Assembly: GCA_035361955.1 (NCBI GenBank) | Contig: DAOSDC010000006.1 | Span: 31,870 to 95,869, forward strand | Length of the DNA stretch: 64,000 nucleotides | Reading direction: 5' to 3' | DNA from: UBA6120 sp035361955 | Lineage (GTDB): Bacteria > Bacillota_I > Bacilli_A > RFN20 > CAG-826 | In this document: positions 62,719-64,000 of the stretch, piece after piece | Layout of the letters: each line of letters opens with the position of its first letter | Numbering within the stretch: position 1 is the stretch's first letter | Position numbers and translations under genes: made by a program | The notes under the pieces: model-generated | Seen by the model: only the letters and a program-made list of their open reading frames with translations | Told to the model about the DNA's origin: nothing | Database searches by the model: none

Positions 62719-64000
62719 TTACCCAAGTAATTTTTTCTTATAAATGAAGCAGTATCCAATAATTGAGGCGAGTCCAATAATACTAAAGATGGTGATTGCA
62801 GCAAAATTGCTTCTATCTGCAGATTCACTTGGTTGTTTGACTGGATTTTCTGGTGCATTAATTGCAACCCATGATTCCAGATAAGCTAGACGAGCACGAG
62901 CATTTACGAATAATGCTTCGGTGCTATTATCAAAATGTGATTTTGCATCAACACTCAATGAATCATACAATGCTTCTAGTTCTGATAAAACCGTTTCACA
63001 ACTTCCTTCGGCATCAAGGCCTGCTCCAGTCATAACTTCATCTGCAAACCCTTTTGCCTCGAGATAAACTGGATCAAGTTCCCATTGAATATCGTAAGAC
63101 TGTACGTAAAGGGAATTGACAGTTGCTGCAACTTTGAGAATTATGCTTGAAGAAACAACAATGTCTACAGTTTTTTCAACATCAACATAACTAGTCGACC
63201 AAGATCCATACCAACTAGTATCATTGAATGCTGCGGTCGAAATAATATCAGTGAAAGTTGATCCTCCGTCAAGAGAATAAGAGAAATTACCTTCTCCACT
63301 GCTTGTATTAGACCTAGCTGACAAAGTAATTTTCGTAATTAAAATATTAGTGTAGTTACTAAGCGTAACTGTCTGTGAATTGTTAGCAGTCATTTGCTTC
63401 GAAGTAGAGTATGTTTCTACAATAGTAGCACTAGACTCAGAAGGTGCAGTGCCGGAAGTCGTTAGAGTGTTTTTTGAAGTAATATCATAGGAAACTACAG
63501 ACCACGACGGAACGATCACTGTGATTCCAGTGATTGACACTGACTCTGTTATTCCACCTTCGGTATAACTAGCCAAAACAGATGTTGTACCTCCGGTTAA
63601 AGGATTGGGATCAAAAAGCACAAATTCAGTAACATCTGCAGTACTTTCATCCTCGTAAGTTGCCGTAAAAGTTAGACCCGTTGGATCGAAGTAGTCTCCA
63701 GCGTAGTATGATGTTTTAGCCAATGTTCCGGATTTTGATAGAGAGGCCAATGGTGAGCCTTCGATTTCAGTATATTTATATATGGTTAGATGGGATTGAA
63801 CGTCAGTATTTGCATATGAGCGCCAATCGGATCCGCCAGTATATCGAGCGATTGCTCTGTTACCAGTAGAACTGGTCATAAATTTGAAAGTGTTTTCTGC
63901 AGTGCCTGTTGCAATAGTAAAATGAGTTGAAGGGACTGCTGCTTCTGTTCTAAGTCCACTAGTAGTATTAGTTTGAATTTTTAAGTAATTTGATCCATTA
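62719..64000 (-). CDS. partial cell-surface protein with C-terminal anchor
   Basis: The frame stays open to the end of the window, so the N-terminus lies outside; the visible 427 residues begin NGSNYLKIQTNTTSGL. The module ending SHLTIYKYTEIEG resembles the one ending SVYLYRYVDG in the M6 protease. Then come an Ig-like domain (SKSGTLAKTSYYAGDYFDPTGL region), a beta-rich domain and a helical region with one Cys (EGSCETVLSELEALYDSL). The C-terminus has a membrane helix and KKK tail, anchoring the protein without a sortase motif. An extracellular protein is certain; the role is unknown. Confidence 0.8.
   Translation of the reverse strand, partial: NGSNYLKIQTNTTSGLRTEAAVPSTHFTIATGTAENTFKFMTSSTGNRAIARYTGGSDWRSYANTDVQSHLTIYKYTEIEGSPLASLSKSGTLAKTSYYAGDYFDPTGLTFTATYEDESTADVTEFVLFDPNPLTGGTTSVLASYTEGGITESVSITGITVIVPSWSVVSYDITSKNTLTTSGTAPSESSATIVETYSTSKQMTANNSQTVTLSNYTNILITKITLSARSNTSSGEGNFSYSLDGGSTFTDIISTAAFNDTSWYGSWSTSYVDVEKTVDIVVSSSIILKVAATVNSLYVQSYDIQWELDPVYLEAKGFADEVMTGAGLDAEGSCETVLSELEALYDSLSVDAKSHFDNSTEALFVNARARLAYLESWVAINAPENPVKQPSESADRSNFAAITIFSIIGLASIIGYCFIYKKKLLG

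Noticed and set aside
1..64000. CRISPR array
   Set aside because: No stretch shows regularly spaced identical repeats of 20-40 bases; no Cas protein was recognised.

Overview
The window reads as a chromosome segment of a low-to-moderate GC bacterium of the Bacillota, most likely one of the wall-poor Mollicutes-related lineages of class Bacilli (Acholeplasma/Izemoplasma-like). That placement is inferred from an MG284/MPN403-type protein, an extended Bacillota-type GltX, a YkpA/YbiT-type ABC-F protein, M6-peptidase surface proteins and MalEFG-type sugar import. TGA is a genuine stop (for example in ATGA gene overlaps at 4778-4781, 7227-7230 and 38664-38667), so the UGA=Trp code of Mycoplasma/Spiroplasma does not apply. 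Most genes lie in tightly packed minus-strand operons with clear GGAG-type ribosome binding sites.

Layout. 26-2557: small accessory genes and a tRNA-Asn/tRNA-Glu pair. 2633-2854: acpP. 2950-7565: an eight-gene minus-strand operon encoding a Tad/type II secretion-like apparatus (TadA ATPase, TadB and TadC membrane proteins, two TadE-like pseudopilins, a very short pilin-like protein, a large secreted protein) headed by an MG284/MPN403-type possible regulator. 7714-13209: a guanylate kinase-like gene (+) convergent with a five-gene operon (two CNNM/CorC proteins, a 52-residue membrane protein, an SDR, an ABC-F ATPase). 13279-21634: thymidine kinase, a large repeat-rich membrane protein, a DsbA-family protein, gltX with tRNA-Glu(CTC), a NERD protein and deoD. 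22160-33137: a maltodextrin utilisation regulon (MalQ, lipoprotein amylase, MalG, MalF, MalE, MalK, a PucR-type HTH regulator, MalL and a NUDIX hydrolase), with a cre/LacI-like palindrome upstream of malE. 33276-34696: NfeD and an SPFH protein. 34747-39149: pgpA-cdaA-glmM-glmS, linking c-di-AMP and amino-sugar synthesis without cdaR. 39240-39553: three tRNAs. 39675-50669: mainly plus-strand accessory genes (MATE, VOC, heterodimeric ABC exporter, DUF2200, PAS/GGDEF/HD-GYP) with a few minus-strand genes (VOC, DUF1801, Nei-like). 50681-64000: a large M6 metalloprotease, a visibly AT-rich interval carrying a PD-(D/E)XK-plus-NTPase gene (best candidate for a new defence-type system), a VTT protein, an XRE regulator fused to a membrane domain, two tRNAs, a lipoprotein, and a cell-surface protein cut by the window edge.

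How the parts work together: extracellular or surface-anchored amylase releases maltodextrins, MalEFGK imports them, MalL/MalQ process them inside, and GlmS/GlmM divert hexose phosphate to amino sugars. Two nucleotide second-messenger systems are present: CdaA (c-di-AMP) and a GGDEF/HD-GYP protein (c-di-GMP). The most notable unexplained material is the minimal Tad-like locus, the nuclease-NTPase gene, a 19-residue-repeat membrane protein, an ABC-F protein in which one whole composite ATP site appears lost, and two genes that look leaderless with the same spacing from an extended -10 box. All functional statements come from reading the sequence and family knowledge; no database search was run.
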